Assembly: GCA_902527045.1 (NCBI GenBank)
Contig: CABZNL010000001.1
Coordinates: 62,001 to 126,000 of the forward strand
Direction of reading: 5' to 3'
DNA from: an uncultured Alphaproteobacteria bacterium
GTDB lineage: Bacteria; Pseudomonadota; Alphaproteobacteria; HIMB59
DNA length: 64,000 bases
Shown: piece by piece, positions 29,149-37,970 of the stretch
How the letters are laid out: every line of letters starts with the position of its first letter
How positions within the stretch are numbered: the first letter of the stretch is position 1
Position numbers and translations under genes: made by a program
The notes under the pieces: model-generated
Databases searched by the model: none
What the model saw: only the letters and a program-made list of their open reading frames with translations
What the model was told of the DNA's origin: nothing

Positions 29149-29167
29149 AAGAGATTAATCTCTTTTT
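29149..29167 (+). terminator. Palindrome with T run (first of three stacked hairpins)
   Basis: The 16-base perfect palindrome AAGAGATTAATCTCTT is followed by more T. It can form a six-pair stem with a TTAA loop and T5, a weak terminator. It lies in the gap between two divergent genes, so it ends no known gene. It may instead be a protein-binding palindrome. Confidence 0.4.
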
Positions 29168-29169
29168 AC

Positions 29170-29192
29170 AGCCTTATAGAAGCGGCTTTTTT
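29170..29192 (+). terminator. Short hairpin with T6 run (second of three)
   Basis: AGCC (29170-29173) pairs with GGCT (29184-29187) and is followed by a T6 tract. The stem is only four pairs with a ten-base loop. On its own it would be a poor terminator; it is listed because it lies between two others. Part of it can alternatively pair with the later GGGCCACTTC. Confidence 0.3.
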
Positions 29193-29213
29193 CTTAGTGG
29201 GCCACTTCTTTCT

Positions 29214-29248
29214 AAAAGGGTTAGGACAAATTGTTCTAACCCTTTTTT
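29214..29248 (+). terminator. Strong rho-independent-type hairpin (third of three)
   Basis: AAAGGGTTAGGACAA pairs with TTGTTCTAACCCTTT, with one G-T wobble, giving about a dozen base pairs around a very tight loop, followed by a T6 run on the plus strand. No annotated gene ends here. It implies a short plus-strand transcript from about 29050-29150 on, or a conditional terminator before the small ORF and the aminotransferase gene. Confidence 0.7.
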
Positions 29249-29273
29249 GATTTCTATATTATCCTTTTTAAGA

Positions 29274-29399
29274 ATGCTCAAGTTAATTTTCATGATACTC
29301 TTTTTTTTTATTGGATACTTTCTAGCTGATACAGAGTTAGTAGATATACCATTTAGAAATATCCCTTATTTAGAAAATTTATATGAGGTTGTTGATTGA
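29274..29399 (+). CDS. Putative 41-residue membrane or secreted peptide
   Basis: An ATG-to-TGA frame begins MLKLIFMILFFFIGYFLADT. This is one strong hydrophobic segment (about residues 4-17), followed by a polar tail ending NLYEVVD. The stop comes two bases before the aminotransferase ATG at 29402, which allows translational coupling. It could be a leader peptide, a small membrane protein or a chance ORF; it has no clear Shine-Dalgarno sequence. I do not recognise the family. Confidence 0.4.
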   Translation: MLKLIFMILFFFIGYFLADTELVDIPFRNIPYLENLYEVVD

Positions 29400-29401
29400 A
29401 G

Positions 29402-30748
29402 ATGATTAATACAGATAAAGTTTTACATGGCTTCACAGATCTTAAAAATTTAAATTCACTTGGTCCTATTGTTCTTAACCAAGCAAAAGGCATCTATGTT
29501 TACGATCAAGATGGAAAAAAATATTTGGATGCAAATTCAGGTTTGTGGAACTCAGTAGTTGGTTTTGATCACCCAAGAATGGTAGAGACTGCAAAAAAAC
29601 AGTATGAAAAATTTTCCGGTTATCATGCTTTTTTTGGAAGGATCTCTGAACCAGCAGTAGAGCTTGCAGATAAATTAATTGAAATCTCTCCTTTTAATGA
29701 CGGTAAAGTTTTTTTTACAAATTCAGGCTCAGAAGCAAATGATACCACTGTAAAATTATTGTGGTTTATAAATAAAAGAAAAGGTTATCCCAAAAGAAGA
29801 AAAATAATTACTCGAATAAATTCTTATCATGGTGTAACGGCTGTCTCAGCGTCAATGACTGGAAAACCCTATAATAGTGAATTTGGTTTACCTTTAGATG
29901 GATTTATTCATTCTGCCTGTCCTCATTATTGGAAATATTGTTTAGAAAATGAGAGTGAGGAAATGTTTACAAAAAGAATGGGTGAGGATTTAGAAAATTT
30001 AATTCAAAAGGAAGGGCCTGATACAGTGGCTGGTTTTTTTGCCGAACCTGTCATGGGTGCAGGAGGTGTCATACCTCCTTCAAAAGGATATTTTGAAATA
30101 GTTCAAAAGATTTTAAAAAAATACAATATTCCATTTATCGCTGATGAGGTAATTTGTGGTTTTGGTAGAACCGGTAATTTATGGGGATCTGAAACTTATA
30201 AAATTAATCCCGATATTATCATTGCATCAAAATGTATAACTTCAGGGTTCTTTCCACTTGGTGCAGTCATTTTAGGAGAAAAAATGACAAAAGAAATGAT
30301 GGAGGCTTCTTATCAAGCAGAGGAGTTTTTTCATGGCTTCACTGCTGGCGGACACCCCGTTGGTTGTGCCCTCGCCTTAGAAGCAATAGACATTATAATT
30401 AATGAGAAAATGATTGAAAATGTTAGACACCTTGAACCCATATTCATGGGTTGTTTAAAAAAATTTGAAGATTTAGAATTCATAGGAGAGTCACGCGGCA
30501 TAGGCTTAATGGGCGCCTTAGAGATGGCTCAAGACAAAAAAAATAAAATTCCTTTTGATGGTTCAATTTCTATTGGTGAGCGCGTTGCTAATAAGTGTAT
30601 CGAAAACGGTTTAATATGTAGACCACTGGGTCCTTCTATAGTTTTATGTCCGCCTTTTATTACAACTGAAGAAGAAATGGATATAATCTTTGAAACTTTA
30701 GAGAAAACTTTAAAAGAGGTATTTAGTGAGGTTAAATCTTTAGGATAA
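29402..30748 (+). CDS. Class III (omega) aminotransferase, PLP-dependent
   Basis: This enzyme moves an amino group from an amine or omega-amino acid to a keto acid. Signatures are FFTNSGSEANDTTVKLLW near residue 105, ADEVICGFGRTGNLWGSE near 245, with the PLP Asp, and IIASKCITSGFFPLGAVI near 275, with the Schiff-base Lys. The ORF can be extended to a TTG at 29396, but the ATG at 29402 is better. About 448 residues is typical. The subgroup resembles taurine, putrescine or beta-alanine : pyruvate aminotransferases; the substrate cannot be fixed. The 3' end overlaps the oxidoreductase gene by 17 bases. Confidence 0.9.
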   Translation: MINTDKVLHGFTDLKNLNSLGPIVLNQAKGIYVYDQDGKKYLDANSGLWNSVVGFDHPRMVETAKKQYEKFSGYHAFFGRISEPAVELADKLIEISPFNDGKVFFTNSGSEANDTTVKLLWFINKRKGYPKRRKIITRINSYHGVTAVSASMTGKPYNSEFGLPLDGFIHSACPHYWKYCLENESEEMFTKRMGEDLENLIQKEGPDTVAGFFAEPVMGAGGVIPPSKGYFEIVQKILKKYNIPFIADEVICGFGRTGNLWGSETYKINPDIIIASKCITSGFFPLGAVILGEKMTKEMMEASYQAEEFFHGFTAGGHPVGCALALEAIDIIINEKMIENVRHLEPIFMGCLKKFEDLEFIGESRGIGLMGALEMAQDKKNKIPFDGSISIGERVANKCIENGLICRPLGPSIVLCPPFITTEEEMDIIFETLEKTLKEVFSEVKSLG

Positions 30749-31703
30749 TAGAGCCTGAAGTCTTTCTACTTTCCATATCCGTGTGAGCGTCAGCTACATT
30801 ATCAAGATCATATTTTGTCATTTTATCTAATTTAATTTTATCTTTAACTATCATTTCAAATAATTTCTGACTTGCGTTTTCAAGCCAGTTTCTGTTTGCA
30901 TAAAAATGAAAAAGTGTTGGTCTAGTTAAATAAAAAGATCCAAAAGCCAAATCAGTCATTTGTATATCTTTATAAGGGCCTGATGATTGTCCAAAACTAA
31001 CTAACATCCCATGCTTTTTTAGACATTTAAATGAATTAAACATAGTATCTTTCCCTACGCTATCATAAACCACATCAAGGCCTTTATTGTTTGTAATTTT
31101 TAATACTTCCTCTAAGAAATTTTTTTCAGAATAATTTATAACTTCGTCAAATCCTCTTTGCTTTGCCAACATACATTTTTCAGAATTACCTGCAGTACCA
31201 ATTGATTTTGCACCAATTTCTTTTATCCATTGTCCTGCAATTAATCCCACACCTCCTGCTGCAGCATGAAATAAGACCTCATGGTCGCTTTGCAAATTAA
31301 AGCTGTCGTAAAGAAGATATTTAACAGTTAATCCTTTTAGAATTGAAGCAGCAGCTTGATCATAAGATATGCCTTCAGGTATGGAAACTACAAGGTCTTC
31401 AGATATTATTCTATGAGTTGAGTAAGCATTGTTTGGCTGTGCGTATGCTACACGATCGCCTATTTTAAAATTCTTAACATCTAGGCCTACGGCCTCTACT
31501 TCCCCTGCACCCTCAGAGCCAAGAACAAGATCTTTGTCTACTGGCCAAGGGTATAAACCTGCCCTAAAGTAAATGTCAATAAAATTGACCCCAATTGCTC
31601 TATTTTTGATCAATACTTCATTTGACTTAGGCTCAAAGAAATCAATACTTTTTTTTTGAAGAACGCTTATATCACCAGGCTTCTCAGCAACAATTGAATA
31701 CAT
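30732..31703 (-). CDS. NADPH:quinone oxidoreductase (zinc-free MDR family)
   Basis: This 323-residue protein belongs to the QOR branch of medium-chain dehydrogenases. Signatures are GVNFIDIYFRAGLYPW near residue 40, LGSEGAGEVEAVG, and the NADPH-binding AAAGGVGLIAGQWIKEIGAK near 148. The zinc-ligand cysteines of alcohol dehydrogenases are absent. It reduces quinones or other reactive carbonyls in the cytoplasm. It is convergent with the aminotransferase, overlapping it by 17 bases, and divergent from hsp20, with which it shares a 168-base gap. Confidence 0.9.
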   Translation of the reverse strand: MYSIVAEKPGDISVLQKKSIDFFEPKSNEVLIKNRAIGVNFIDIYFRAGLYPWPVDKDLVLGSEGAGEVEAVGLDVKNFKIGDRVAYAQPNNAYSTHRIISEDLVVSIPEGISYDQAAASILKGLTVKYLLYDSFNLQSDHEVLFHAAAGGVGLIAGQWIKEIGAKSIGTAGNSEKCMLAKQRGFDEVINYSEKNFLEEVLKITNNKGLDVVYDSVGKDTMFNSFKCLKKHGMLVSFGQSSGPYKDIQMTDLAFGSFYLTRPTLFHFYANRNWLENASQKLFEMIVKDKIKLDKMTKYDLDNVADAHTDMESRKTSGSIILKI

Positions 31704-31752
31704 TGGAAGAACTTATCATCAAAAAAAATGAATAAATAGTCTATTTAAATAT

Positions 31753-31780
31753 CTTGAAATTCTAATTTGAAATACCAAAT
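31753..31780 (+). promoter_or_regulatory. Probable heat-shock (RpoH) promoter of hsp20
   Basis: CTTGAAA at 31753-31759 matches the RpoH -35 element, and CCAAAT at 31775-31780 resembles the CCCATAT-type -10 at suitable spacing (15 bases). It stands about 90 bases upstream of the hsp20 ATG. The -10 match is imperfect in this AT-rich background. Confidence 0.6.
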
Positions 31781-31847
31781 AAATAATAGGAGAAATTGCC
31801 ATTAGGAATTTCTTAATTAACGCAGGTTTTAAAAAACTGCAATTAAC

Positions 31848-31871
31848 AATTAACGCTTAAGGAGGTTAATT
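31848..31871 (+). promoter_or_regulatory. Hairpin enclosing the hsp20 ribosome binding site (possible RNA thermometer)
   Basis: AATTAAC (31848-31854) can pair with GTTAATT (31865-31871), with GCTTAAGGAG in the loop and the ATG directly after. The Shine-Dalgarno AAGGAGG is thus partly in the loop and partly in the stem. The stem is weak and AU-rich, as expected for a structure that melts with heat. A second AATTAAC at 31841-31847 offers an alternative partner. Confidence 0.4.
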
Positions 31872-32321
31872 ATGACTACATTTGACTTATCTCCTCTATG
31901 GAGATCATCAGTTGGTTTCGATGAGTTTGATAGACTTTTTGATACTGTTTTTTCTACAAATAACAAAGGGTCTTCCTATCCACCATACAACATTGTCAAA
32001 CATGACAAAAATATTTACCAGATAACTATGGCAGTGGCTGGATTTGGTGACGACCAAATTGATATATCCCAAGAGGGAAATTTATTAACTGTTAAAGGAG
32101 AAATAGGTGATGATAAAACTGATAATAAATCAGAATACCTTTATCGAGGAATTGCCAACAGAAATTTTGAGAGAAAATTTGAATTAGCTGATACCGTAAA
32201 AGTTATAGAAGCTGATTTAAAAAATGGTCTGTTAAGTATAAATCTCGAAAGAGAGATACCCGAACACCAAAAACCAAGGAGAATAAAAGTTAATACTAAT
32301 TCTAAACTTTTATCAGCTTAA
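31872..32321 (+). CDS. Small heat-shock protein, Hsp20 (IbpA-like)
   Basis: This 149-residue chaperone of the alpha-crystallin family holds unfolding proteins under stress. The N-terminus LSPLWRSSVGFDEFDRLFD is typical of the IbpA type. The crystallin domain (about 36-135) has MAVAGFGDDQIDIS, GIANRNFERKFELAD and NGLLSINLEREIPE; the short C-terminal tail has the PRRIKV (I-x-I/V-like) anchor. AAGGAGG precedes the ATG. The upstream RpoH-like promoter and the RBS hairpin fit heat induction. Confidence 0.95.
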   Translation: MTTFDLSPLWRSSVGFDEFDRLFDTVFSTNNKGSSYPPYNIVKHDKNIYQITMAVAGFGDDQIDISQEGNLLTVKGEIGDDKTDNKSEYLYRGIANRNFERKFELADTVKVIEADLKNGLLSINLEREIPEHQKPRRIKVNTNSKLLSA

Positions 32322-32330
32322 ATAAAATTT

Positions 32331-32353
32331 GGGCTGCTTTTTACAAGCAGCCC
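32331..32353. terminator. Bidirectional terminator between hsp20 and sodB
   Basis: GGGCTGCTT (32331-32339) pairs perfectly with AAGCAGCCC (32345-32353) around the loop TTTAC. A-rich and T-rich flanks lie on both sides. It ends both convergent genes. Confidence 0.88.
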
Positions 32354-32359
32354 TTAAAT

Positions 32360-32953
32360 TTAATCTAATTGGGAAGCAACAAATTCCCAGTTTACCATGC
32401 TATCTAAGAAAGCTTTTAAGTAATCAGGTCGTTTGTTTCTGTAATCTATATAATAAGAGTGTTCCCATACATCACAGCCTAGAATTGGCTTCATCCCATC
32501 AACCAAAGGGTTAGAAGCATTAGGTGATTTAGTGACAACCAATTTGCCATTATCAATAGCAAGCCAAGCCCATCCAGAACCAAATTGTGTAATTCCAGCT
32601 TGGATAAATGCCTCTTTGAATTGGTCAATCCCACCTAAGTCAGATGTGATTCTGCTTTCTAATTCTGATGGCATTGAGCCACCACCATTGGGTTTCATGC
32701 ATTGCCAAAATAAAATGTGATTCCAATGCTGGCCTGCATTATTAAAAATTCCTGCCATAGATGGATCTTTACTTGATTTTACAACTATTTCTTCAAGAGA
32801 AGAGTTTTGCATATCAGTATCTTTCACAAGATTATTTAAATTTGTTACATATGTTTGATGATGTTTGCCATGATGAAAATCAAGAGTTTCTGATGACATA
32901 TATGGAGCTAAAGCATCACTTGCATAGGGTAAGCTAGGTAATTCAAAAGTCAT
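32360..32953 (-). CDS. sodB: Superoxide dismutase, Fe/Mn type
   Basis: This enzyme disproportionates superoxide. Metal ligands are visible: His27 in DFHHGKHHQTYV, His in QHWNHILFWQC near residue 77, and Asp and His in DVWEHSYYIDYRNKRPDYL near 157-161. GSGWAWLA and the C-terminal AFLDSMVNWEFV complete the signature. It has 197 residues, close to 193 in E. coli SodB. The QHWNHILFWQ region with Gln near residue 70 suggests the iron form. A Shine-Dalgarno-like AAGGAAA precedes the ATG. Confidence 0.95.
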   Translation of the reverse strand: MTFELPSLPYASDALAPYMSSETLDFHHGKHHQTYVTNLNNLVKDTDMQNSSLEEIVVKSSKDPSMAGIFNNAGQHWNHILFWQCMKPNGGGSMPSELESRITSDLGGIDQFKEAFIQAGITQFGSGWAWLAIDNGKLVVTKSPNASNPLVDGMKPILGCDVWEHSYYIDYRNKRPDYLKAFLDSMVNWEFVASQLD

Positions 32954-33043
32954 ATTTATTTCCTTTAATTAAAATTCTTAATGCGTATTTTTTATATTAT
33001 TGTTGATCCAATGACAACCATTGAAGAAATAACAATATAAAAC

Positions 33044-33844
33044 ATGAAGAATATAGTTAGTGTTCAGTCGACTGTCTTAAATGACAAGGTTGGAAATCAT
33101 GCAGCTCGATCAATTTTAAGCAATAAAGGTTATAAATTTTTTGAAATACCCACTGTGATTTTAACCTCTCATAAAGGTGTTAAAAGTACACTTCAAATTA
33201 GTGATAATAATTTAAATCCATGGATAATTTTTAATAAGGTGAAGCAAACATATAAATTAAGTTTAAATGATTTGACGATAGTCGGCTATACGCCCAATTT
33301 AAAAGTTTCAAAATCAATCAGTAAAATAATTAAAATACAAAATAGAGTTATATTAGATCCTGTCATGGGAGATATTGGAATAGGGCTTTATGTAGAAAAA
33401 GATGTTGCTAATTTTTTTAAAAAAATAATGACAAAAGTCAAATACATCTCAGCAAATTACTTTGAGTGGTCTTACTTAAATAATAAAGTTGTAAATAATT
33501 ATAACCTAGAGGAAATTATAGCTGATCTTAAATCTTTCACTAAGAGATTTAATAGCCAAGTATTAATTAGGAGTGTGCCAAAAAATAAAAAATTGATAAA
33601 TATACTATGTAATAAAAAAGATATTTTTATAATTGAAACACCTTATATAAATTTTAAAGAACGATTTCATGGGGCGGGCGATCAGTCTACTGCGTTATAT
33701 GCACACTATATTTCAAAAAAAAATACAACTAGGGAGATTTTAGAAAATGTTACAAATGATATTTATAGTATCTTGCTTGAAAACAAAGCTTATGCAAAAA
33801 TAGAGAGAGGAAAATTTAGAGCTAAGAACTTAAAAAATCTTTAA
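33044..33844 (+). CDS. Pyridoxal kinase-like protein (PdxY/PdxK family)
   Basis: This 266-residue member of the ribokinase superfamily probably phosphorylates pyridoxal to PLP for salvage. The N-terminal VQSTVLNDKVGNHAA matches the family's IQSHVVYGHVGN signature. VILDPVMGDIG is the central phosphate-binding strand and FHGAGDQSTALYAHYI holds the anion-hole GAGD with its catalytic Asp. The usual Thr before GAGD is His here. The 3' end overlaps asd by 23 bases, tail to tail. The middle is rich in Lys and Asn, as are many proteins here. Confidence 0.8.
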   Translation: MKNIVSVQSTVLNDKVGNHAARSILSNKGYKFFEIPTVILTSHKGVKSTLQISDNNLNPWIIFNKVKQTYKLSLNDLTIVGYTPNLKVSKSISKIIKIQNRVILDPVMGDIGIGLYVEKDVANFFKKIMTKVKYISANYFEWSYLNNKVVNNYNLEEIIADLKSFTKRFNSQVLIRSVPKNKKLINILCNKKDIFIIETPYINFKERFHGAGDQSTALYAHYISKKNTTREILENVTNDIYSILLENKAYAKIERGKFRAKNLKNL

Positions 33845-34853
33845 TTAGCATTTCTGCAATTTGCACGGTATTTAAAGCAGCACCTTTTCTTAAATTATCA
33901 GAAACACACCAGAAGTTTAAACCATTTGGAATAGTAGGATCTCTTCGAATTCTACTGATATACACTGGATCTAAGCCTGCAGACTCAATAGGGGTGACAT
34001 ATCCTTCATCAGCGCGATAATCAATCATTTTTAAACCTGGTGATTTTTTAAAAATTTCCCTTACTTGGTCCTCATCATACGGTTTATTAAATTCAACATT
34101 TACTGCTAAAGAATGAGAAACAAAAACTGGAACACGAACACAGGTTGCTGTTAATTCAATATTTTGATCAAGGATTTTTTTTGTTTCATTGAACATTTTC
34201 CACTCTTCTTTAGTTTGTCCATCTTCTAAAAAAACATCAATGTGCGGTATAACATTAAAAGCAATTTGTTTAGTAAATTTCTCTTTAACGACTGCCTCAT
34301 TAGCATAAATTGATTTTGTTTGATTAAATAATTCATCAGCAGCTTCCTTGCCAGCCCCTGAAACTGATTGGTAAGTTGAAACAACAATTCTTTTTACATT
34401 AAATTGATCGTGTAAAGGTTTAATTGCTACTAGCATCCCCATGGTTGAGCAGTTTGGATTAGCTATGATATTTTTTTTTCTAAAATCTTTTAAGTCCTCT
34501 GGATTGACTTCAGCAACCACTAATGGGACATCTGGGTCTGTTCGAAAGTGCGAGGAATTATCGATGACTATACATCCTTGTTTAGCCGCCTTTGGAGCAA
34601 ATTCACCAGATACTTTTGCTCCTGGAGAAAAAATAGCTATGTCAGTATCTGAAAAATCATATTCAGCTAAATCAGCTACTACTACCGACTTGTTTTCTCC
34701 ATAATCAATTGTATTTCCTTTAGAGCGGGATGAAGCTAAAGCGATTAAATCAGAGTATTGAATTTCTTTTTCATCGATTATATCTAAGACTTCTCTTCCA
34801 ACATTTCCAGTCGCTCCGACAACAGCAATTTTAGGTTTTTTTGAAGAAGCCAA
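33822..34853 (-). CDS. asd: Aspartate-semialdehyde dehydrogenase
   Basis: This enzyme reduces aspartyl phosphate to aspartate semialdehyde for lysine (via DapF and partners), threonine and methionine. The NADP-binding VVGATGNVGREVLDII is at residues 10-25, the catalytic Cys in IANPNCSTMGMLVAI near residue 130, and the active-site His region in FWCVSDNLRKGAALN at the C-terminus. It has 343 residues. It follows leuB after one base, an arrangement common in alphaproteobacteria. Confidence 0.95.
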   Translation of the reverse strand: MASSKKPKIAVVGATGNVGREVLDIIDEKEIQYSDLIALASSRSKGNTIDYGENKSVVVADLAEYDFSDTDIAIFSPGAKVSGEFAPKAAKQGCIVIDNSSHFRTDPDVPLVVAEVNPEDLKDFRKKNIIANPNCSTMGMLVAIKPLHDQFNVKRIVVSTYQSVSGAGKEAADELFNQTKSIYANEAVVKEKFTKQIAFNVIPHIDVFLEDGQTKEEWKMFNETKKILDQNIELTATCVRVPVFVSHSLAVNVEFNKPYDEDQVREIFKKSPGLKMIDYRADEGYVTPIESAGLDPVYISRIRRDPTIPNGLNFWCVSDNLRKGAALNTVQIAEMLIKDFLSS

Positions 34854-34854
34854 G

Positions 34855-35937
34855 TTAAATTCTTTCTATAACTAAATCACCCATTTTAGAGCAAGAAACA
34901 AGTGTTTGGTTTTCATCTGTATAAATATCTCCTGTTCTATAACCCTCAGATAGGATTTGTTGAACAGCATTTTCTACTTTATTCGATAATTCAGGTTTAT
35001 TAAGGTTATATTTCAACATCATTGATAAACTTAAAATAGTAGCAATAGGATTTGCTTTATCTTGGCCAGCAATATCTGGAGCACTTCCATGAACAGGTTC
35101 AAAAAGACCATGTCTTTTTCCATTTTTTTCTGCACCTAATGATGCTGATGGTAACATTCCCAGTGACCCAGTTAACATGGCAGCACAGTCACTAAGAAGA
35201 TCACCAAAAAGGTTATCTGTAACTATTACATCAAATTGTTTTGGGTTTCTAACTAACTGCATGGCACAGTTATCGGCTAACATATTTTCTAGGGTAATAT
35301 CAGAAAAGTTTTTATGAGTCTGTTTAACAACCTCTCTCCAAAGAACACCTGTTTCCATAACATTAGCCTTTTCAACAGAAGTAACTTTGTTATTTCTTTT
35401 TCTAGCTAAATCAAAGGCGACTCTGGCAATTCTATCAATTTCGTAGTCATGGTAAACTTGTGTGTCGATCGCTTTTTTACCATTTGATGTATCCTCAATT
35501 CCTCGAGGTTGACCGAAATATACCCCCCCAGTTAATTCTCTTACTATCATTATATCTAAATTATTAACTACATCATTTTTTAATGTTGAAGCATCAACAA
35601 GTGCATCAAAAACAAGGGCAGGTCTCAAATTTGCAAAGAGTTCTAACTCTTTCCTCAAACCTAATAGTCCAGCTTCAGGTCTCTTTGATCTTTCTACATC
35701 ATCCCACTTAGATCCACCAACTGCTCCCAATAAAATAGCATCAGAGTTTTTTGCTTTTTCTAAGACAGCCTCTGTTAAAGGCTCACCATTGACATCATAA
35801 GAGGCCCCTCCAACTAAATCTTTTTCATAAATAGCATCAAGACCTTGTTCGTTTAATTTTTCAATAACCCGGATTGTTTGGTCTGCAACTTCCGCGCCTA
35901 TCCCGTCACCAGGTAAAACTAAAATTTTAGAGCTCAT
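34855..35937 (-). CDS. leuB: 3-isopropylmalate dehydrogenase
   Basis: LeuB oxidises and decarboxylates 3-isopropylmalate to 2-oxoisocaproate in leucine synthesis. Signatures are VLPGDGIGAEV at the N-terminus, RPEAGLLGLRKELELFANLRP, MIVRELTGGVYFG near residue 135, TDNLFGDLLSDCAA near 245 (metal-binding Asp residues) and HGSAPDIAGQDKANP near 280. The length of 360 is normal. The start abuts the leuD stop. Confidence 0.97.
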   Translation of the reverse strand: MSSKILVLPGDGIGAEVADQTIRVIEKLNEQGLDAIYEKDLVGGASYDVNGEPLTEAVLEKAKNSDAILLGAVGGSKWDDVERSKRPEAGLLGLRKELELFANLRPALVFDALVDASTLKNDVVNNLDIMIVRELTGGVYFGQPRGIEDTSNGKKAIDTQVYHDYEIDRIARVAFDLARKRNNKVTSVEKANVMETGVLWREVVKQTHKNFSDITLENMLADNCAMQLVRNPKQFDVIVTDNLFGDLLSDCAAMLTGSLGMLPSASLGAEKNGKRHGLFEPVHGSAPDIAGQDKANPIATILSLSMMLKYNLNKPELSNKVENAVQQILSEGYRTGDIYTDENQTLVSCSKMGDLVIERI

Positions 35938-36546
35938 TTAATTATCCTTAAATAACCAAGGTTTTTTATTTTTTTTGTCTTCTTCATAGGCGCTAATTTT
36001 GTCTTGGTATCCAAGAGTAATGCCTATGTCGTCTAATCCCTGCAAAAGTCTATCTTTTCTAAACTCTTCAATTTCAAAATTAATTGAATGATTGCCCGCT
36101 TTAATAGTTTGCTCTGGGAGATCGATGCTAAACTCAACTTGATTTGTAGCTGCCATCATTAATTGATCAAGTTGTTCAGGACTGACAACAATCGGTAAAA
36201 TACCATTTTGAAAGCAATTATTATAAAAAATATCAGCAAAACTTGTTGAAATTACACACTTAATTCCAAAATCTTTAAGAGACCAAGGGGCGTGTTCTCG
36301 ACTAGAGCCACATCCAAAATTATCCCCTGCTACTAATATTTTAGATTGATCAAAAGGCGATGTGTTTAATACGAAATCCTTAATTATATTTCCATCATTA
36401 TCATATCTCATCTCATAAAATAAGCTAACCCCAAGGCCAGTTCTTTTTATAGTCTTAAGAAATTGCTTCGGGATGATCATATCTGTATCAATATTTACGA
36501 TTGGTAAAGGGGCTGCGATCCCTTTTAAAGAATTAAACTTATCCAT
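35938..36546 (-). CDS. leuD: 3-isopropylmalate dehydratase small subunit
   Basis: LeuD is the swivel-domain partner of LeuC and helps isomerise 2- to 3-isopropylmalate. Signatures are [19 protein letters not shown] at residues 13-31, [20 protein letters not shown] near 95, and [14 protein letters not shown]. The length of 202 residues is standard. It lies between leuC and leuB with gaps of at most one base, so the three are cotranscribed. Confidence 0.97.
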   Translation of the reverse strand: MDKFNSLKGIAAPLPIVNIDTDMIIPKQFLKTIKRTGLGVSLFYEMRYDNDGNIIKDFVLNTSPFDQSKILVAGDNFGCGSSREHAPWSLKDFGIKCVISTSFADIFYNNCFQNGILPIVVSPEQLDQLMMAATNQVEFSIDLPEQTIKAGNHSINFEIEEFRKDRLLQGLDDIGITLGYQDKISAYEEDKKNKKPWLFKDN

Positions 36547-36547
36547 C

Positions 36548-37957
36548 TTAAGTGAAATCTCTTATATCTGAAATATTCCCAGTAATAGCGGAAGCTGCCG
36601 CAAGTTCTGGGCTCATTAAATGAGTTCTTCCACCTCGACCTTGCCGACCTTCAAAATTTCTATTAGAAGTTGAGGCACATCTTTCGCCAGGTTTTAATTG
36701 ATCAGGATTCATACCAAGACACATAGAGCATCCAGCCTCTCTCCATTCAAAACCAGCATCTTTTAAAATTATATCTATTCCCTCTTCTTCTGCTTGTTTT
36801 TTAACCAAGCCTGATCCTGGGACTATCATAGCTTGAACATGTGAAGCGATCTTTTTATTCTTAACAATAGAAGCAACTTTTCTTAGATCTTCAATTCGAC
36901 CATTGGTGCAAGAACCAATAAATATTTTATCTAATTTTATGTCTGTTATTTTTGTTCCAGGTTTGAGACCCATGTATTCAAGGGATCTCTCAATACTTTT
37001 CTTTTTATTTTCTGTTTGAGCGCTACTTGGGTTTGGTACCAATCCTTTGACAGATACAACATCTTCAGGACTAGTACCCCACGTCACCATTGGGTCAATC
37101 TCCGAGCTATCAATAACAATTTCATGATCATAGTTAGCATCATTATCTGATGGGAGAGATGACCAGTATTCCACTGCTTGATCCCAATGATCAGCACCAG
37201 GTGCATAAGGTCTTCCTTGAATATAGTTGAAAGTTGTTTGATCAGGGCTGATTAAACCAGCACGTGCTCCGGCTTCAATACTCATATTACATATGGTCAT
37301 TCTTCCCTCCATAGAGAGTCCCATAATAGAGGATCCTGCATACTCGATTACATGTCCAGTTCCACCCGCTGTTCCAATCTTTCCAATTATATATAGGATT
37401 AAATCCTTCGAATTGACGCCAAAAGGAAGGTCACCATTTACTGATATTCTCATGTTTTTAGCGGGGTTTTGAACTATTGTTTGTGTAGCTAATACGTGCT
37501 CTACTTCACTTGTGCCAATACCAAAAGCGAGTGCCCCAAATGCTCCATGGGTAGAGGTGTGGCTATCCCCACAGACTATTGTCATTCCAGGTTGGGTAAT
37601 CCCTTGCTCTGGTCCAATTATATGAACAATACCCTGTCTCTGATCCATTAAATCAAAATATTGAATTCCATGTTCTTTGGTGTTTTTTGCTAAAGTTTCA
37701 ACTTGTATTTTACTTTGTGGATCCTCAATATTTTGTCTATTTATTGTAGGAACATTGTGATCTGCAACAGCTATTGTTGCTTCTGGTCGATGTACAGGAC
37801 GATTAGAGATTTTTAATCCTTCAAAGGCTTGTGGACTGGTCACTTCATGGACTAAATGACGATCAATATATAAAAGACTTGTTCCATCTTCTCTTTGACC
37901 GACAAGATGCTCAGACCAAATTTTATCAAAAAGTGTTTTTGGGCCTTGGTTGCTCAA
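36548..37957 (-). CDS. leuC: 3-isopropylmalate dehydratase large subunit
   Basis: LeuC holds the [4Fe-4S] cluster of isopropylmalate isomerase. Cysteines are in [14 protein letters not shown] and [27 protein letters not shown] and [21 protein letters not shown] are further signatures. The start is uncertain. The frame is open to 38032 within rplS, with an ATG at 37990 (20-base overlap with rplS). Family N-termini begin just before KTLFDKIW, which favours the TTG at 37957, 13 bases past the rplS stop (469 residues, the usual size). Neither start has a strong ribosome binding site. Confidence 0.93.
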   Translation of the reverse strand: MSNQGPKTLFDKIWSEHLVGQREDGTSLLYIDRHLVHEVTSPQAFEGLKISNRPVHRPEATIAVADHNVPTINRQNIEDPQSKIQVETLAKNTKEHGIQYFDLMDQRQGIVHIIGPEQGITQPGMTIVCGDSHTSTHGAFGALAFGIGTSEVEHVLATQTIVQNPAKNMRISVNGDLPFGVNSKDLILYIIGKIGTAGGTGHVIEYAGSSIMGLSMEGRMTICNMSIEAGARAGLISPDQTTFNYIQGRPYAPGADHWDQAVEYWSSLPSDNDANYDHEIVIDSSEIDPMVTWGTSPEDVVSVKGLVPNPSSAQTENKKKSIERSLEYMGLKPGTKITDIKLDKIFIGSCTNGRIEDLRKVASIVKNKKIASHVQAMIVPGSGLVKKQAEEEGIDIILKDAGFEWREAGCSMCLGMNPDQLKPGERCASTSNRNFEGRQGRGGRTHLMSPELAAASAITGNISDIRDFT

Positions 37958-37970
37958 GATACTACTTAAC

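Noticed and set aside
29043-29273. Known riboswitch (SAM-II, SAM-V or glycine type) before the aminotransferase
   Set aside because: I could not find the conserved core motifs of these classes; only terminator-like hairpins are visible.
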